DNA from: Ruminiclostridium sp.
GTDB lineage: Bacteria > Bacillota > Clostridia > Oscillospirales > Oscillospiraceae
Direction: 5' to 3'
Length of the DNA stretch: 42,721 nt
Assembly: GCA_017560855.1 (NCBI GenBank)
Contig: JAFZEB010000121.1
Span: 1-42,721 of the forward strand
Shown here: one piece after another, positions 7,588 to 14,662 of the stretch
Layout of the letters: each line of letters opens with the position of its first letter
How positions within the stretch are numbered: the stretch's first letter is position 1
Translations under genes and position numbers: made by a program
Notes under the pieces: generated by a model
The model's input: only the letters and a program-made list of their open reading frames with translations
What the model was told of the DNA's origin: nothing
The model's database searches: none

Positions 7588-8148
7588 TCACCCCACGCCC
7601 ACCAACCCCAGCAGCAGACTGATGGCTCCGCAGAGGGCCATCACCAGAATGGGGCTCCACTTAAACTTTCGCAGCAGGAAAAAGCCCAGACAGAACAGCA
7701 GAGCGCCGATCCAGTTTACGGTCTCCAGGGTCATGCCATCGGCAAAAAGGACCTGGCCCAGAATGGACAGGCCCGCCCCGGCAATCAGGGCCACCACCGC
7801 CGGGCGCAGGCTGGAGAGAATGCTCTGCAGCAGGGTCAGCCCCTTATAGCGGTAGTAGACGAATCCCATCAGGGACACGATGACCAGGGCAGGGGTCACA
7901 AAGCCCAGGGTCCCCACCAATCCCCCCAATACGCCGCCCACACGGATCCCCGCAAAGGTGGCGGCATTGATGGCCAGGGGCCCGGGGGTCATCTCCGCAA
8001 TGGCGATGAGATCGGTGAACTCTGCCAGAGAGAGCCAGGAGTGCAGCTCCACCACCTGGTTCTGAATCAGGGGCAAGGCTGCGTAGCCGCCGCCAATGGC
8101 AAACAGACCAACCTGGACAAAGGACAGGTACAGCTGCAGATAGATCAC
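7588..8148 (-). CDS. CHR (chromate-type) transporter, second half-protein
   Basis: I take GTG at 8148 as start: it overlaps the upstream stop codon by 4 nt (GTGA) and gives the usual CHR beginning MIYLQLYLSFVQVGLFAIGGGYAALPLIQ. The 186-residue membrane protein contains the family motifs FAIGGGYAALPL and TPGPLAINAATFAG (PGP motif). Short-chain CHR proteins have about six membrane segments and work as pairs. The family is named for chromate efflux, but many members in anaerobes have unknown substrates. Confidence 0.85.
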   Translation of the reverse strand: MIYLQLYLSFVQVGLFAIGGGYAALPLIQNQVVELHSWLSLAEFTDLIAIAEMTPGPLAINAATFAGIRVGGVLGGLVGTLGFVTPALVIVSLMGFVYYRYKGLTLLQSILSSLRPAVVALIAGAGLSILGQVLFADGMTLETVNWIGALLFCLGFFLLRKFKWSPILVMALCGAISLLLGLVGVG

Positions 8149-8723
8149 GCCGCCGCCCCCTTTCTCTTCCCCCACAGGGTCCGAAGGATGCCCAGAAGGG
8201 CCGCCCCCAGGATGATGAAGACCACGTTCAGATCAAAGACAAAGGTGGCCACGAAGGCCGCCGCCAGGATGACATAGTTCAGGGCAGACTTCCCCTTGAC
8301 AAGGCTCGCCCCCATGGAGCAGACCACATCCAGAAAGACCGCCGCCACGCCGGCCTGCATCCCCTTCAGGGCCAGAGCCACCCAGGGATTGGAAGCAAAG
8401 GCATCGTAAAAGAAGGAGATCACGGTGATGATGGTCACAGGAGGGATGACAGTGCCCAGAACGGACACCAGCATCCCGGGAAGTCCCGCCTTCCGCCAGC
8501 CCACCAGGATGGAGGTGTTGATGGCCATGGCACCCGGGCAGGACTGGGCCAGGGCGATGAGGTCCAGCATCTCCTCCTCCTCGATCCAGTGGAGCTGGTC
8601 CACGAATTTTTTCCGCATGAAGGTGACAATGACAAAGCCCCCGCCGAAGGTGAAGGCACTGATATAAAGCATGCTGAGGAAGAGCTTCCCCAACGGGACC
8701 CCCTTGGCTGCAGAATCCTCCAC
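8145..8723 (-). CDS. CHR (chromate-type) transporter, first half-protein
   Basis: The best start is GTG at 8723, six bases after AGGAGG (8735-8730); a TTG at 8741 in the same frame lies before the ribosome-binding site and is unlikely. The roughly 192-residue protein has the CHR signature AFTFGGGFVIVTFMRKKF and AQSCPGAMAINTSILVG, plus hydrophobic segments to the C-terminus (AAAFVATFVFDLNVVFIILGAALLG). It is translationally coupled to the second half-protein and lies 57 bp after a BlaI-type regulator, so the three genes probably form one operon. Confidence 0.85.
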   Translation of the reverse strand: MEDSAAKGVPLGKLFLSMLYISAFTFGGGFVIVTFMRKKFVDQLHWIEEEEMLDLIALAQSCPGAMAINTSILVGWRKAGLPGMLVSVLGTVIPPVTIITVISFFYDAFASNPWVALALKGMQAGVAAVFLDVVCSMGASLVKGKSALNYVILAAAFVATFVFDLNVVFIILGAALLGILRTLWGKRKGAAA

Positions 8724-8780
8724 AGACACCCTCCTTTCCAAGACACAAGGGCCGCCGCCATCGGCAGCAGCCCCAATCGT

Positions 8781-9137
8781 TTATTCCTGATACTGGTCGA
8801 TGAGGTTCTTCAGCTGGTCAGCCTCCTGGGCAGTGAGCTTCTTCCCGCCCATAAAGGCCGTCAGAAACCCAGGCAGGGACCCGCCGAAGGTACGGCCCAC
8901 AAAGTCCTCGGCAGCGTAGTTGTCCACCTTTTCCCGGGGGACCGCCACGGTGACCATGGCCTTCTCGTTGTTCAAAAGCCCCTTGTCGCACATCTTCTTC
9001 AGCACGGTGTAGGTGGTGGACTTTTTCCATCCCAGCTTCTCTCCGCACAGACGCACGATCTCGCCGGAGCCCACAGGGGCATGCTCCCACACGATCTGCA
9101 TAAAGCGGTACTCACTGGCCGCAATATGATACTCCAT
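8781..9137 (-). CDS. BlaI/MecI/CopY-family transcriptional repressor
   Basis: ATG at 9137 follows GGAGG with 8-base spacing; an ATG at 9152 in frame has a poorer site. The 118-residue protein has the winged helix of BlaI (YRFMQIVWEHAPVGSGEIVRLCGEKLGWKKSTTYTVLKKMCDKGLL) and a C-terminal dimerisation helix (GKKLTAQEADQLKNLIDQY). BlaI repressors are usually inactivated by the partner protease BlaR1. No blaR-like gene or beta-lactamase is next to it; the downstream genes are the two CHR half-transporters, which it may control. Confidence 0.88.
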   Translation of the reverse strand: MEYHIAASEYRFMQIVWEHAPVGSGEIVRLCGEKLGWKKSTTYTVLKKMCDKGLLNNEKAMVTVAVPREKVDNYAAEDFVGRTFGGSLPGFLTAFMGGKKLTAQEADQLKNLIDQYQE

Positions 9138-9174
9138 ACTCTTTTCCTCCATTGACAGGATATTCTTCCTCTAT

Positions 9175-9203
9175 AGTTTATACCCCTAGACCCACTCTGT
9201 CAA
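9175..9203 (-). promoter_or_regulatory. Promoter of the BlaI-CHR operon
   Basis: On the minus strand TTGACA (9203-9198) is followed after 17 bp by TAAACT (9180-9175), with an overlapping TATAAA at 15-bp spacing. The alternation TATAAACTATAG could contribute to a repressor site, but no clear BlaI box (TACA..TGTA) is visible. Confidence 0.5.
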
Positions 9204-9214
9204 GGGGGGAGTTC

Positions 9215-9252
9215 AAAAAGGTCCGCCGTTCCCGGAGAACGGCGGACCTTTT
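9215..9252. terminator. Intrinsic terminator of uppP (both strands possible)
   Basis: AAAAAGGTCCGCCGTT and AACGGCGGACCTTTT form a stem of about 14 bp with an A-run on one side and a T-run on the other, directly at the uppP stop codon. Confidence 0.88.
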
Positions 9253-10085
9253 CATCCAACCAACGCAAAATACACCAGGACCACAATGCCCAGCGCGATA
9301 CGGTACCAGCCAAAGACCTTGAAGTCATTCTTTTTGATGTAGCCCATGAGGAACTTGATAACCAGGACGGACACCAGGAAGGCCACCAGGGAACCGATCA
9401 CCAGAGTCATAAGCTCCGGCCCGGTGAACACAAAGCCGAACTTCAAAAGCTTCAGCAGGCTCAGGCCGAACATGACCGGCACCGCCAGGAAGAAGGTGAA
9501 CTCAGCCGCCGCCACCCGGGAGACCCCGATGAGCAGAGCGCCCACGATGGTAGCGCCGGAACGGGAGGTGCCGGGAATGATGGACAGGACCTGGAAGAGG
9601 CCGATGAGGAAGGCTGTCCGGTAGGTGATGTCCTCCAGAGTGGCCACTTTGGGGACGCGTCCCTTGTTCCAGTTTTCAATGAAGATAAAGGCGATGCCCA
9701 CCAGGATGAGCATGGCCGCAATGACCACCGGGGTGTGGAGGTGGGCTTCGATCCAGTCGTCAAAGAGGATGGTCACCACCGCACCGGGGATACAGGCCAC
9801 CACCACCTTCAGCCACAGGTCGATGGTGTCCATCCTTACCAGGGGTTTGGTTTTGTCCTTCCACTGGAAGGGCCACATCTTCCCCCAGAAGAGCAGGACC
9901 ACCGCCAGGATGGCCCCCAGCTGGATGACCACAAAGAACATATCCTTAAAGTCCTGGCTGACGTTCATGCGGATGAACTCATCCACCAGGATCATGTGTC
10001 CCGTGCTGCTGATGGGCAGCCACTCGGTGATGCCCTCCACAATGCCCAGGAATATCACTTTCAGAATTTCCGCAAAATCAAGCAC
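9252..10085 (-). CDS. uppP: Undecaprenyl-diphosphatase
   Basis: The 277-residue integral membrane protein removes a phosphate from undecaprenyl diphosphate, recycling the lipid carrier of peptidoglycan synthesis, and can give bacitracin resistance. The two BacA/UppP signatures are present: GIVEGITEWLPISSTGHMILVDEF near the N-terminus, with the catalytic Glu and the SSTGH motif, and IIPGTSRSGATIVGALLIG in the middle, with the PGTSRSG phosphate-binding loop. Length matches the family (about 270). The start is GTG at 10085 after AAAGGAGATAAGCC. It is monocistronic, between a terminator and a structured repeat. Confidence 0.96.
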   Translation of the reverse strand: MLDFAEILKVIFLGIVEGITEWLPISSTGHMILVDEFIRMNVSQDFKDMFFVVIQLGAILAVVLLFWGKMWPFQWKDKTKPLVRMDTIDLWLKVVVACIPGAVVTILFDDWIEAHLHTPVVIAAMLILVGIAFIFIENWNKGRVPKVATLEDITYRTAFLIGLFQVLSIIPGTSRSGATIVGALLIGVSRVAAAEFTFFLAVPVMFGLSLLKLLKFGFVFTGPELMTLVIGSLVAFLVSVLVIKFLMGYIKKNDFKVFGWYRIALGIVVLVYFALVG

Positions 10086-10114
10086 GGCTTATCTCCTTTC
10101 AGCGTGTCAAAAAA

Positions 10115-10260
10115 TCTCGCAGAGTTTCGCCGTCGCAACGGCGAAATCCAACCAAGTACGTTTTCTGGCGCGACCTGTGCGTGCCAGAAAACACTTCTCA
10201 GCCTGCAAACGTGGAAATTGCGTGCCACAGGCGCACAATTTATGCGATGCAGCAGGCTGC
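10115..10260 (+). repeat. Structured intergenic repeat family A, copy 2
   Basis: TCTCGCAGAG is followed by stem 1 TTTCGCCGT/ACGGCGAAA (10125-10146), stem 2 TTTTCTGGC/GCCAGAAAA (10161-10191) and stem 3 CAGCCTGC/GCAGGCTG (10199-10259). The last encloses an inner stem AAATTG/CAATTT. Order and spacing match the other two copies. Confidence 0.8.
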
Positions 10261-10301
10261 GATCCCCTATGTCGGAAAAGGCTTACCTTTTTCGACAGTC
10301 T

Positions 10302-10335
10302 AAAAGAGGATGCGACCCACAGGTCACATCCTCTT
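10302..10335 (-). terminator. Intrinsic terminator of the TetR-family gene
   Basis: On the minus strand AAGAGGATG-GACC and GGTC-CATCCTCTT pair around a short loop, with TTTT after the stem, immediately downstream of the gene. Confidence 0.8.
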
Positions 10336-10337
10336 CT

Positions 10338-10874
10338 TCACTTGCTTTCAAACGCCCTGCCCTGGATCAGACCCAGCAGCTGACCGGCCAGCCGCTTGGT
10401 ATCACAGTCGGGCTTGCCGCACTGCTCCATCAGGACCCCGGCAATACCGTGGGCATAAAACTGGATGGCCACCACGGTGTCATCGTAGTTAAAGGTCATC
10501 CCCGGCGCATTCTTGGCAACCAGCTCCAGGACATAGTCTCGAAGGGTATTGGCAAAGATCCGCTCGATGTACTCCCGCTTCTGGGACTTCATCAGGCTAT
10601 CCATGATCTCCCAATTATCCCGGGCGGCTTCCACCACCTTTTCCATCACCAGCTCAGGGGTGCGGATCTCCAGGGTCATCTCCACCGCCCGCTGGATGCC
10701 GCGCCGGGCGGACCACTCCACCACATCCAGAATATCCTGGAAATGATAGTAGAAGGTCTGCCGGGAAATGTGGCAGTTCTCCACCAGATCCTTGACGGTG
10801 ATTTTATCCACGCCCTTCTCCTTCACCATGGCAAAAAAGGTTTCGGCAATGACGTTTTTCATATTGGTCGACAT
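10338..10874 (-). CDS. TetR/AcrR-family transcriptional regulator
   Basis: The 178-residue protein has a TetR N-terminal helix-turn-helix at about residues 5-50 (IAETFFAMVKEKGVDKITVKDLVENCHISRQTFYYHF) and an all-helical ligand domain of the DhaS/TetR_C_7 type. The start ATG at 10874 has only a weak AAGGG ribosome-binding site; an ATG four codons later is possible. The regulated gene is not evident, since the neighbours are uppP (separate unit) and the mobile element. Confidence 0.85.
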   Translation of the reverse strand: MSTNMKNVIAETFFAMVKEKGVDKITVKDLVENCHISRQTFYYHFQDILDVVEWSARRGIQRAVEMTLEIRTPELVMEKVVEAARDNWEIMDSLMKSQKREYIERIFANTLRDYVLELVAKNAPGMTFNYDDTVVAIQFYAHGIAGVLMEQCGKPDCDTKRLAGQLLGLIQGRAFESK

Positions 10875-11003
10875 ACTATATCCCTTCCAATGTACAAAAT
10901 CGTAGTCTTTTTATTTTAGCACAGAAATGTCAAAAAAGGATGAAATTTCTGCAAACATATTCCGGCAAAAACAAAAGCCCCAAGCCAAGAGACTCAGAGC
11001 TTT

Positions 11004-11026
11004 TGGTGCGGATAACGGGACTTGAA
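11004..11026. repeat. Left attachment site (att core)
   Basis: These 23 bp, which include CGGATAACGGGACTTGAA, are identical to 30255-30277. Here the tRNA 5' portion is missing. The DNA just outside (10977-11003) contains CAAAAGC/GCTTTTG arms that look like the former terminator of the tRNA gene. Confidence 0.92.
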
Positions 11027-11123
11027 TGGGTTGGATTGCTTTTCACATCCTCTCATAAACTCCAAAAAAGCTTGATATTATTGACTTTTTTAGTGTTACC
11101 CTTTTGCAACCTTTCACAACTTG

Positions 11124-11163
11124 TAGCGGACAAAAACGCAAATAGCGGACAAATAGCGGACAA
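11124..11163. repeat. Integrase arm-type direct repeats, left end
   Basis: TAGCGGACAA occurs at 11124-11133, 11143-11152 and 11154-11163, all in the same orientation, the last two spaced by 11 bp. The same pair with 11-bp spacing is found near the right end. Arm-binding repeats close to both att sites are usual for tyrosine integrases. Confidence 0.7.
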
Positions 11164-11277
11164 ATTTTGAGCCTTTTCGAGCGGGAATCGTTTTGCTGCG
11201 CTACAAAATTTATATCGCCGAAGCTGCCGGTAACGACCACACAGATCTTTATTCCTTCGCTCACTTTTTTGTTCACT

Positions 11278-12129
11278 CTAGTACATGGCTTCAACAGGCG
11301 CATACTTTGTATCATTGACTGACTCGTACCCAATGTCCTCATCCTGAATGAGCCAGTATCCTAACACCGCCGGAGTCGTCATGTAGTATATCGTTGGATT
11401 GCAATTCTCGTAGTTCCGAATAGCTCGGTCCACGGCCCTTATCACATACTGATCGCCGACCATCGTTTCATCTGAACACTCCAAAAGTTTCTGCGCAAAC
11501 ACCATCCGCTTGGCCTTATTCTCCTCGGGGTGATCTACACCCACAAAAAAAGGATAGGCTTGATCGATATACCAGTCCACGACAGAAAGCATTTCTGATG
11601 CTCGGTCATGGCCATATTCCCGAGTCACCTCTTGGAAAATGCTCTCTCGAGCTTCCCTTTTGCATCTTTCCTCAGTGTGCAGCTCAGCTAGCTGAGCCTT
11701 TGTTACTTTCTCTTCGTTAGTCTTTGAGTTAGTCTCTGGTATAGCTCGGGTCACATTGACCTCTTCCATCGGGTCAAATTGACCTGATGGCGCATATGTT
11801 CCAAGCTTCTCATAATCGATACGATACCACTTTGTCCGGTCCATCTTGGCCTTGTTGTAATTCCCGCTCACCAACAAACCGGACTTTTCCAAGCCAGTAA
11901 AGATGCGCTTTACGGTACTTTCGGACCACCAGGGAAACTGCTCGGTCCATCCAGAGTAGGAGTTATAAACCCAGACGTAACCATCTCTGATGTTCCGCCG
12001 GTCTTTCCTGTTCTTCTCCAGCCAGTAATGTACTTGCTGCAGCACTATGGCCTCATTCAACCCAACCGCTTCTGCAAGTGTCGGCAGTACAAGTATTGGA
12101 GGCTCATCGAAAAGAAGCCTGCTATACAC
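11278..12129 (-). CDS. Phage/plasmid-type replication initiator with winged-helix N-terminus
   Basis: The start GTG at 12129 follows AGGAGGTGCAAAG. The 283-residue protein begins with a conserved pattern of phage replisome organisers and plasmid initiators: LPTLAEAVGLNEAIVLQQVHYWLE, GYVWVYNSYSGWTEQFPWWSESTVKRIFTGLEKSGLL (winged helix), GNYNKAKMDRTKWYRIDYEKL. The C-terminal half is helical and less conserved (ECSDETMVGDQYVIRAVDRAIRNYEN). It probably binds an origin and loads the helicase. It is the last gene of a leftward unit with a small zinc-ribbon protein and an RHH regulator, which suggests regulated replication. The 11164-11277 stretch after it has no gene. Confidence 0.75.
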   Translation of the reverse strand: MYSRLLFDEPPILVLPTLAEAVGLNEAIVLQQVHYWLEKNRKDRRNIRDGYVWVYNSYSGWTEQFPWWSESTVKRIFTGLEKSGLLVSGNYNKAKMDRTKWYRIDYEKLGTYAPSGQFDPMEEVNVTRAIPETNSKTNEEKVTKAQLAELHTEERCKREARESIFQEVTREYGHDRASEMLSVVDWYIDQAYPFFVGVDHPEENKAKRMVFAQKLLECSDETMVGDQYVIRAVDRAIRNYENCNPTIYYMTTPAVLGYWLIQDEDIGYESVNDTKYAPVEAMY

Positions 12130-12156
12130 CTTTGCACCTCCTGTTCGGCAACTCCC

Positions 12157-12408
12157 TTACTCATCAACAGCCTCAACCCGCCCTGTTCCGCGTATCTCGT
12201 TGCCGTAGTCGCAATGTGGACAATTTTTCCGATACGTCAGCAACCCGTCAGGGCCACTGATCATACGAACCAAGCGCTTTGGATCTGGCATCTTCTCCAC
12301 CTGATAAAACGGACTACTCATATGACTTCTTGCGGGTTCAAAATACTCCCACTCAAATAACTTTCCACATCTTTTACACCGGTGAGTTCCTGCATCAACT
12401 ACGGGCAT
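12157..12408 (-). CDS. Small zinc-ribbon protein
   Basis: The 83-residue product has HRCKRCGKLFEWEYF near the N-terminus and NCPHCDYGNEIRGTG near the C-terminus, so two CxxC knuckles are likely to bind one zinc ion. ATG at 12408 shares one base with the stop codon of the RHH gene (TGATG) and follows GGAGGAG, so the two are translationally coupled. The function is unknown; nucleic-acid binding or assembly with the neighbouring initiator is possible. Confidence 0.7.
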   Translation of the reverse strand: MPVVDAGTHRCKRCGKLFEWEYFEPARSHMSSPFYQVEKMPDPKRLVRMISGPDGLLTYRKNCPHCDYGNEIRGTGRVEAVDE

Positions 12409-12596
12409 CAAATCTCCTCCTTATCCCGCTCGATCTGGTTGTTGATCGCCCGGTTGATGAATGCGTTCACGGATTCGCCACGGCTGGAGGCGTGGGCCTG
12501 TACGTTTTCCTTTTCTCCTTTGGGGACTCTAATCTTTATCTCATCATAAGTCTTTGCGTTCCATTTATCTTTGACTGCGCTCGAAGTTCTTCCCAT
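12408..12596 (-). CDS. Ribbon-helix-helix (Arc/CopG-like) DNA-binding protein
   Basis: ATG at 12596 follows GGTGAGGTG; the frame is open further upstream but without a suitable start signal. The 62-residue protein has an RHH fold: strand YDEIKIRVPKG, then two helices EKENVQAHASSRGESVNAFINRAINNQIERD. Such proteins bind palindromic operators as dimers. Three copies of the palindrome ATACTGGGTACAGTAT lie in the divergent promoter region directly upstream and are the likely targets, so this protein probably represses its own operon and the rightward genes. Confidence 0.8.
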   Translation of the reverse strand: MGRTSSAVKDKWNAKTYDEIKIRVPKGEKENVQAHASSRGESVNAFINRAINNQIERDKEEI

Positions 12597-12628
12597 AGTG
12601 TTCACCTCACCCATAATGTTTTGCCCAT

Positions 12629-12637
12629 AGTATACCA
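12629..12637 (-). promoter_or_regulatory. Extended -10 promoter of the RHH operon
   Basis: On the minus strand TGGTATACT (12637-12629) is an extended -10 element. The region where its -35 would be is occupied by operator 1, with no good -35 box. Confidence 0.5.
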
Positions 12638-12645
12638 CATTCTAT

Positions 12646-12727
12646 ATACTGGGTACAGTATGCAAGTTCCACAAAACATACTGGGTACATTTATCCATTA
12701 CGCCGATTTACATACTGGGTACAGTAT
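12646..12727. promoter_or_regulatory. Three palindromic operators between divergent promoters
   Basis: ATACTGGGTACAGTAT is found at 12646-12661 and 12712-12727, with a copy at 12678-12693 whose right half is degenerate (ATACTGGGTACATTTA). The centres are 32 and 34 bp apart, about three helical turns. The first lies upstream of the leftward -10 and the last fills the spacer of the rightward promoter. Confidence 0.8.
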
Positions 12728-12735
12728 GCTATGAT
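12707..12735 (+). promoter_or_regulatory. Promoter of the rightward small-gene operon
   Basis: TTTACA (12707-12712), a 17-bp spacer and TATGAT (12730-12735). Operator 3 lies almost entirely within the spacer, as expected for direct repression. Confidence 0.65.
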
Positions 12736-12856
12736 AACACCATAGAGAGGGACGGCAACTCGCAGACAAAACCCGGCAACCCGTGACACCGATATGTGCA
12801 GGAGATAAAGGCACGAACAACGGGCACTCCACCAACAAACTACAGGAGGTACAGCA

Positions 12857-13057
12857 ATGAATAGCAACATAATCCCCATCCAGGCAAACCGTCGCCACGA
12901 CGACCAGGACGTTTTCCTCAGGGCTTGCAACAGCCCCGCACAACAGGCCAGACGGGAACGACGCCGCAAGGCCCAGCAGAGAAAGACTCAGCTGACCACC
13001 GCGGCCCTGCACACCGCATTGATCGTCCTGGGCATGATCCTGGGCGCACTGATCTGA
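12857..13057 (+). CDS. Small protein with basic region and C-terminal membrane segment, unknown
   Basis: The 66-residue product starts at ATG 12857 after ACAGGAGGTACAGCA. A polar N-terminus is followed by a strongly basic stretch (QQARRERRRKAQQRKTQ, about residues 29-45) and then a hydrophobic segment to the end (AALHTALIVLGMILGALI). This suggests a small tail-anchored membrane protein with its charged part in the cytoplasm. I do not recognise a family. It is the first gene of the rightward operon. Confidence 0.65.
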   Translation: MNSNIIPIQANRRHDDQDVFLRACNSPAQQARRERRRKAQQRKTQLTTAALHTALIVLGMILGALI

Positions 13058-13071
13058 AGGAGGTACACACC

Positions 13072-13341
13072 ATGAGCAACACTGAACTGACCGCCATGAT
13101 CCGAGAGCTGAGAGAATTGGAAGCTCTAATCGCAGAGGCCCAGGCAGAAGCGGAATCCATCAAGGATAGCCTGAAGGCCCACATGGGTGACCAGGAAGAA
13201 CTGAGAGCAGGAGAGTACAAGGTTACCTGGAAGCCTGTCACCTCTTCCCGTCTGGATGGCAAGGCTCTCAGAGCCACCTTCCCAGAGGTCGCCGCTATGT
13301 TCACCAAGCAGACCACCACCCGCCGCTTTGTGGTGGCATGA
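13072..13341 (+). CDS. Small phage-type protein with coiled-coil N-terminus
   Basis: ATG at 13072 follows AAGGAGGTACACACC; an open frame further upstream overlaps the preceding gene and is not used. The 89-residue protein has a helical N-terminal half (LTAMIRELRELEALIAEAQAEAESIKDSLKAH) and a conserved-looking tail (GEYKVTWKPVTSSRLDGKALRATFPEVAAMFTKQTTTRRFVVA). Similar small proteins occur in phages near recombination genes of the YqaJ type, but none is present here. The function is unknown. Confidence 0.7.
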   Translation: MSNTELTAMIRELRELEALIAEAQAEAESIKDSLKAHMGDQEELRAGEYKVTWKPVTSSRLDGKALRATFPEVAAMFTKQTTTRRFVVA

Positions 13342-13459
13342 AAAAGGCCCCATATCCAACACGCCGACCAAAGCCTTTGGATATGAAGCCCGAACCACCC
13401 CGAGGGGGTCAAGGTCATTGTACCACGGCCCCCTCCAAGAAATCAAGGAGGAAATCCCA

Positions 13460-13636
13460 ATGACCGACAAACCCAACATCCAGAGAATCACCGAGCGGAT
13501 CAACCGCTGCGAAAATCCCAGGCGCACTCTTGCCGCTCTCTGCGCCATCCTGGCCATCACCCAAAACCGCAATGAACTCACCCCGAATGCTATACGCGAC
13601 ATTCTTGAAAGCCAGCACACGAACGAGACAGCATGA
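13460..13636 (+). CDS. Small orphan protein
   Basis: The 58-residue product begins at ATG 13460 after AAGGAGGAAATCCCA. It is predicted helical (IQRITERINRCENPRRTLAALCAILAITQ, then NAIRDILESQ) with no recognisable motif. It lies 118 bp after the preceding gene and is followed by a terminator, so it closes the rightward operon. Confidence 0.6.
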   Translation: MTDKPNIQRITERINRCENPRRTLAALCAILAITQNRNELTPNAIRDILESQHTNETA

Positions 13637-13648
13637 AACAAAACATAG

Positions 13649-13683
13649 AAGAGGCTCTAGGATAACCCCGGAGCCTCTTTTCT
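13649..13683 (+). terminator. Intrinsic terminator of the rightward small-gene operon
   Basis: AAGAGGCTC (13649-13657) and GAGCCTCTT (13671-13679) pair perfectly and are followed by TTCTC. Confidence 0.75.
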
Positions 13684-13830
13684 CGCACATTCGTTCTAAT
13701 ACACCCTCTCCGAGCCTCCTGGTGACCCTCTGAGGTCGTTTCGGTGACAGAGCAGTATCCGATGTAGGGCAAAGCTAAAGCGACCCCAGAAGCGAACAGG
13801 CGTTCTATTGTTACCAAGCAGAAAAAGGCC

Positions 13831-13896
13831 GAAGGACCCGCTCTCTTCCAGAAACCAGGCGGCTGGTACTGACTTCACGGATGAGAGGGGTCCTTC
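13831..13896. other. Long imperfect hairpin with inner hairpin in a gene-free stretch
   Basis: GAAGGACCC (13831-13839) pairs with GGGTCCTTC (13888-13896), and after one bulged base CTCTC (13841-13845) pairs with GAGAG (13883-13887). Inside sits a second hairpin, ACCAG-GCGG-CTGGT (13854-13867). On the minus strand the large stem is followed by GGCCTTTTT, so it could also end a leftward transcript. The surrounding 13684-14202 region has no gene I can support and is AT-rich at its right end. Confidence 0.5.
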
Positions 13897-14202
13897 TTGT
13901 GGCACTAACTGATGCACTCCTATCATATCACAGCTTGCAGCGGAATACGCCCCCCACGCAAAAAAAGAATCCCGATCCGGGTCCATCGTTCCCACGCGCG
14001 CGCGAAAGGGGCTGGCAAGTCCGAGTGCTGTCCTCTCTTTGTTCCATATTCTCCCATAACACACAAAACATCACTCAGCCCAGTCTCTCAGTGTCCTTTT
14101 TGTTTTTATCTTGCTCAACAATGCAGAAATAGTCTTGCAATGGTTACCGCAATGTACTAAAATAATTTTATACCTTACAGCGAATATCCGCAATTTTCGC
14201 CA

Positions 14203-14231
14203 TTGCTAATATCATCTTTGTGTAATATAAT
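14203..14231 (+). promoter_or_regulatory. Promoter of the toxin-antitoxin operon
   Basis: TTGCTA (14203-14208), a 17-bp spacer and TATAAT (14226-14231), 18 bp before the toxin ATG. An inverted repeat GCGAA/TTCGC (14180-14200) just upstream could be an autoregulatory site. Confidence 0.65.
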
Positions 14232-14248
14232 AATTTCTGGAGAATACT

Positions 14249-14662
14249 ATGAATCGAGACGATATCCTAGCTTTCTTATCCGCTCTGTTCGGAAACTTTT
14301 TAGTTCACGAAAGTCTCGCACAAGAAATCACAGCAATCATCGAGAGATCCGGCTTTGAAAAAAAGTTCTTCAATCTCCTGCTGGTTCGTCTTAGGTTTCT
14401 TGGTGAGCACGGCGTGAACGCCATCCGTCATCAAGAATTTGAATCGCTTGCCCATACCGCCGAAGGGTTATACAGTATGCATTTAAGCGGCAAAGGCTTT
14501 AACGTTCGAATTCTGTATGCCTTCCTGCCAGCCGGATCCCCTGTGCTTCTACTGGCTTTTCATGAGCGGTCAGGAAAAAAAGTCTCCGAATACCAAACTC
14601 ACATCCCCATTGCAACACAACGTCTTAACACTATTTTGGAGGCGCACGATCATGGAGAATAA
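14249..14662 (+). CDS. RelE/HigB-like toxin (phage-derived Gp49-like family)
   Basis: The 137-residue protein resembles Gp49/HigB-type toxins of the RelE superfamily: FFNLLLVRLRFLGEHGVNAIRHQEFESLA, GLYSMHLSGKGFNVRILYAFLPAGSPVLLLAFHERSGKKVS. This has the usual order of a helical start, then beta strands with basic residues and a terminal HERSGKK. Such toxins cleave mRNA on the ribosome. The gene precedes and overlaps a helix-turn-helix gene by 11 bp, the toxin-first order of HigBA systems. In mobile elements such pairs often stabilise the element or act against other phages; which applies here is unknown. Confidence 0.8.
   Translation: MNRDDILAFLSALFGNFLVHESLAQEITAIIERSGFEKKFFNLLLVRLRFLGEHGVNAIRHQEFESLAHTAEGLYSMHLSGKGFNVRILYAFLPAGSPVLLLAFHERSGKKVSEYQTHIPIATQRLNTILEAHDHGE

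Noticed and set aside
11004..11026. Second tRNA-Leu gene at the left end
   Set aside because: Only the last 23 bases of the tRNA are present; the rest of the tRNA does not follow.
11043..11342. A 99-codon minus-strand frame at the left end of the element
   Set aside because: It runs across the arm-type repeats and overlaps the end of the initiator gene; no start signal or family seen.
12646..12727. Possible CRISPR or iteron origin from the repeated ATACTGGGTACAGTAT
   Set aside because: Only three copies, palindromic, and placed at two promoters; operators fit better.
13633..13665. A 10-codon frame overlapping the stop of the gene at 13460-13636
   Set aside because: It has an ATGA overlap but coincides with the terminator stem and is too short to support.
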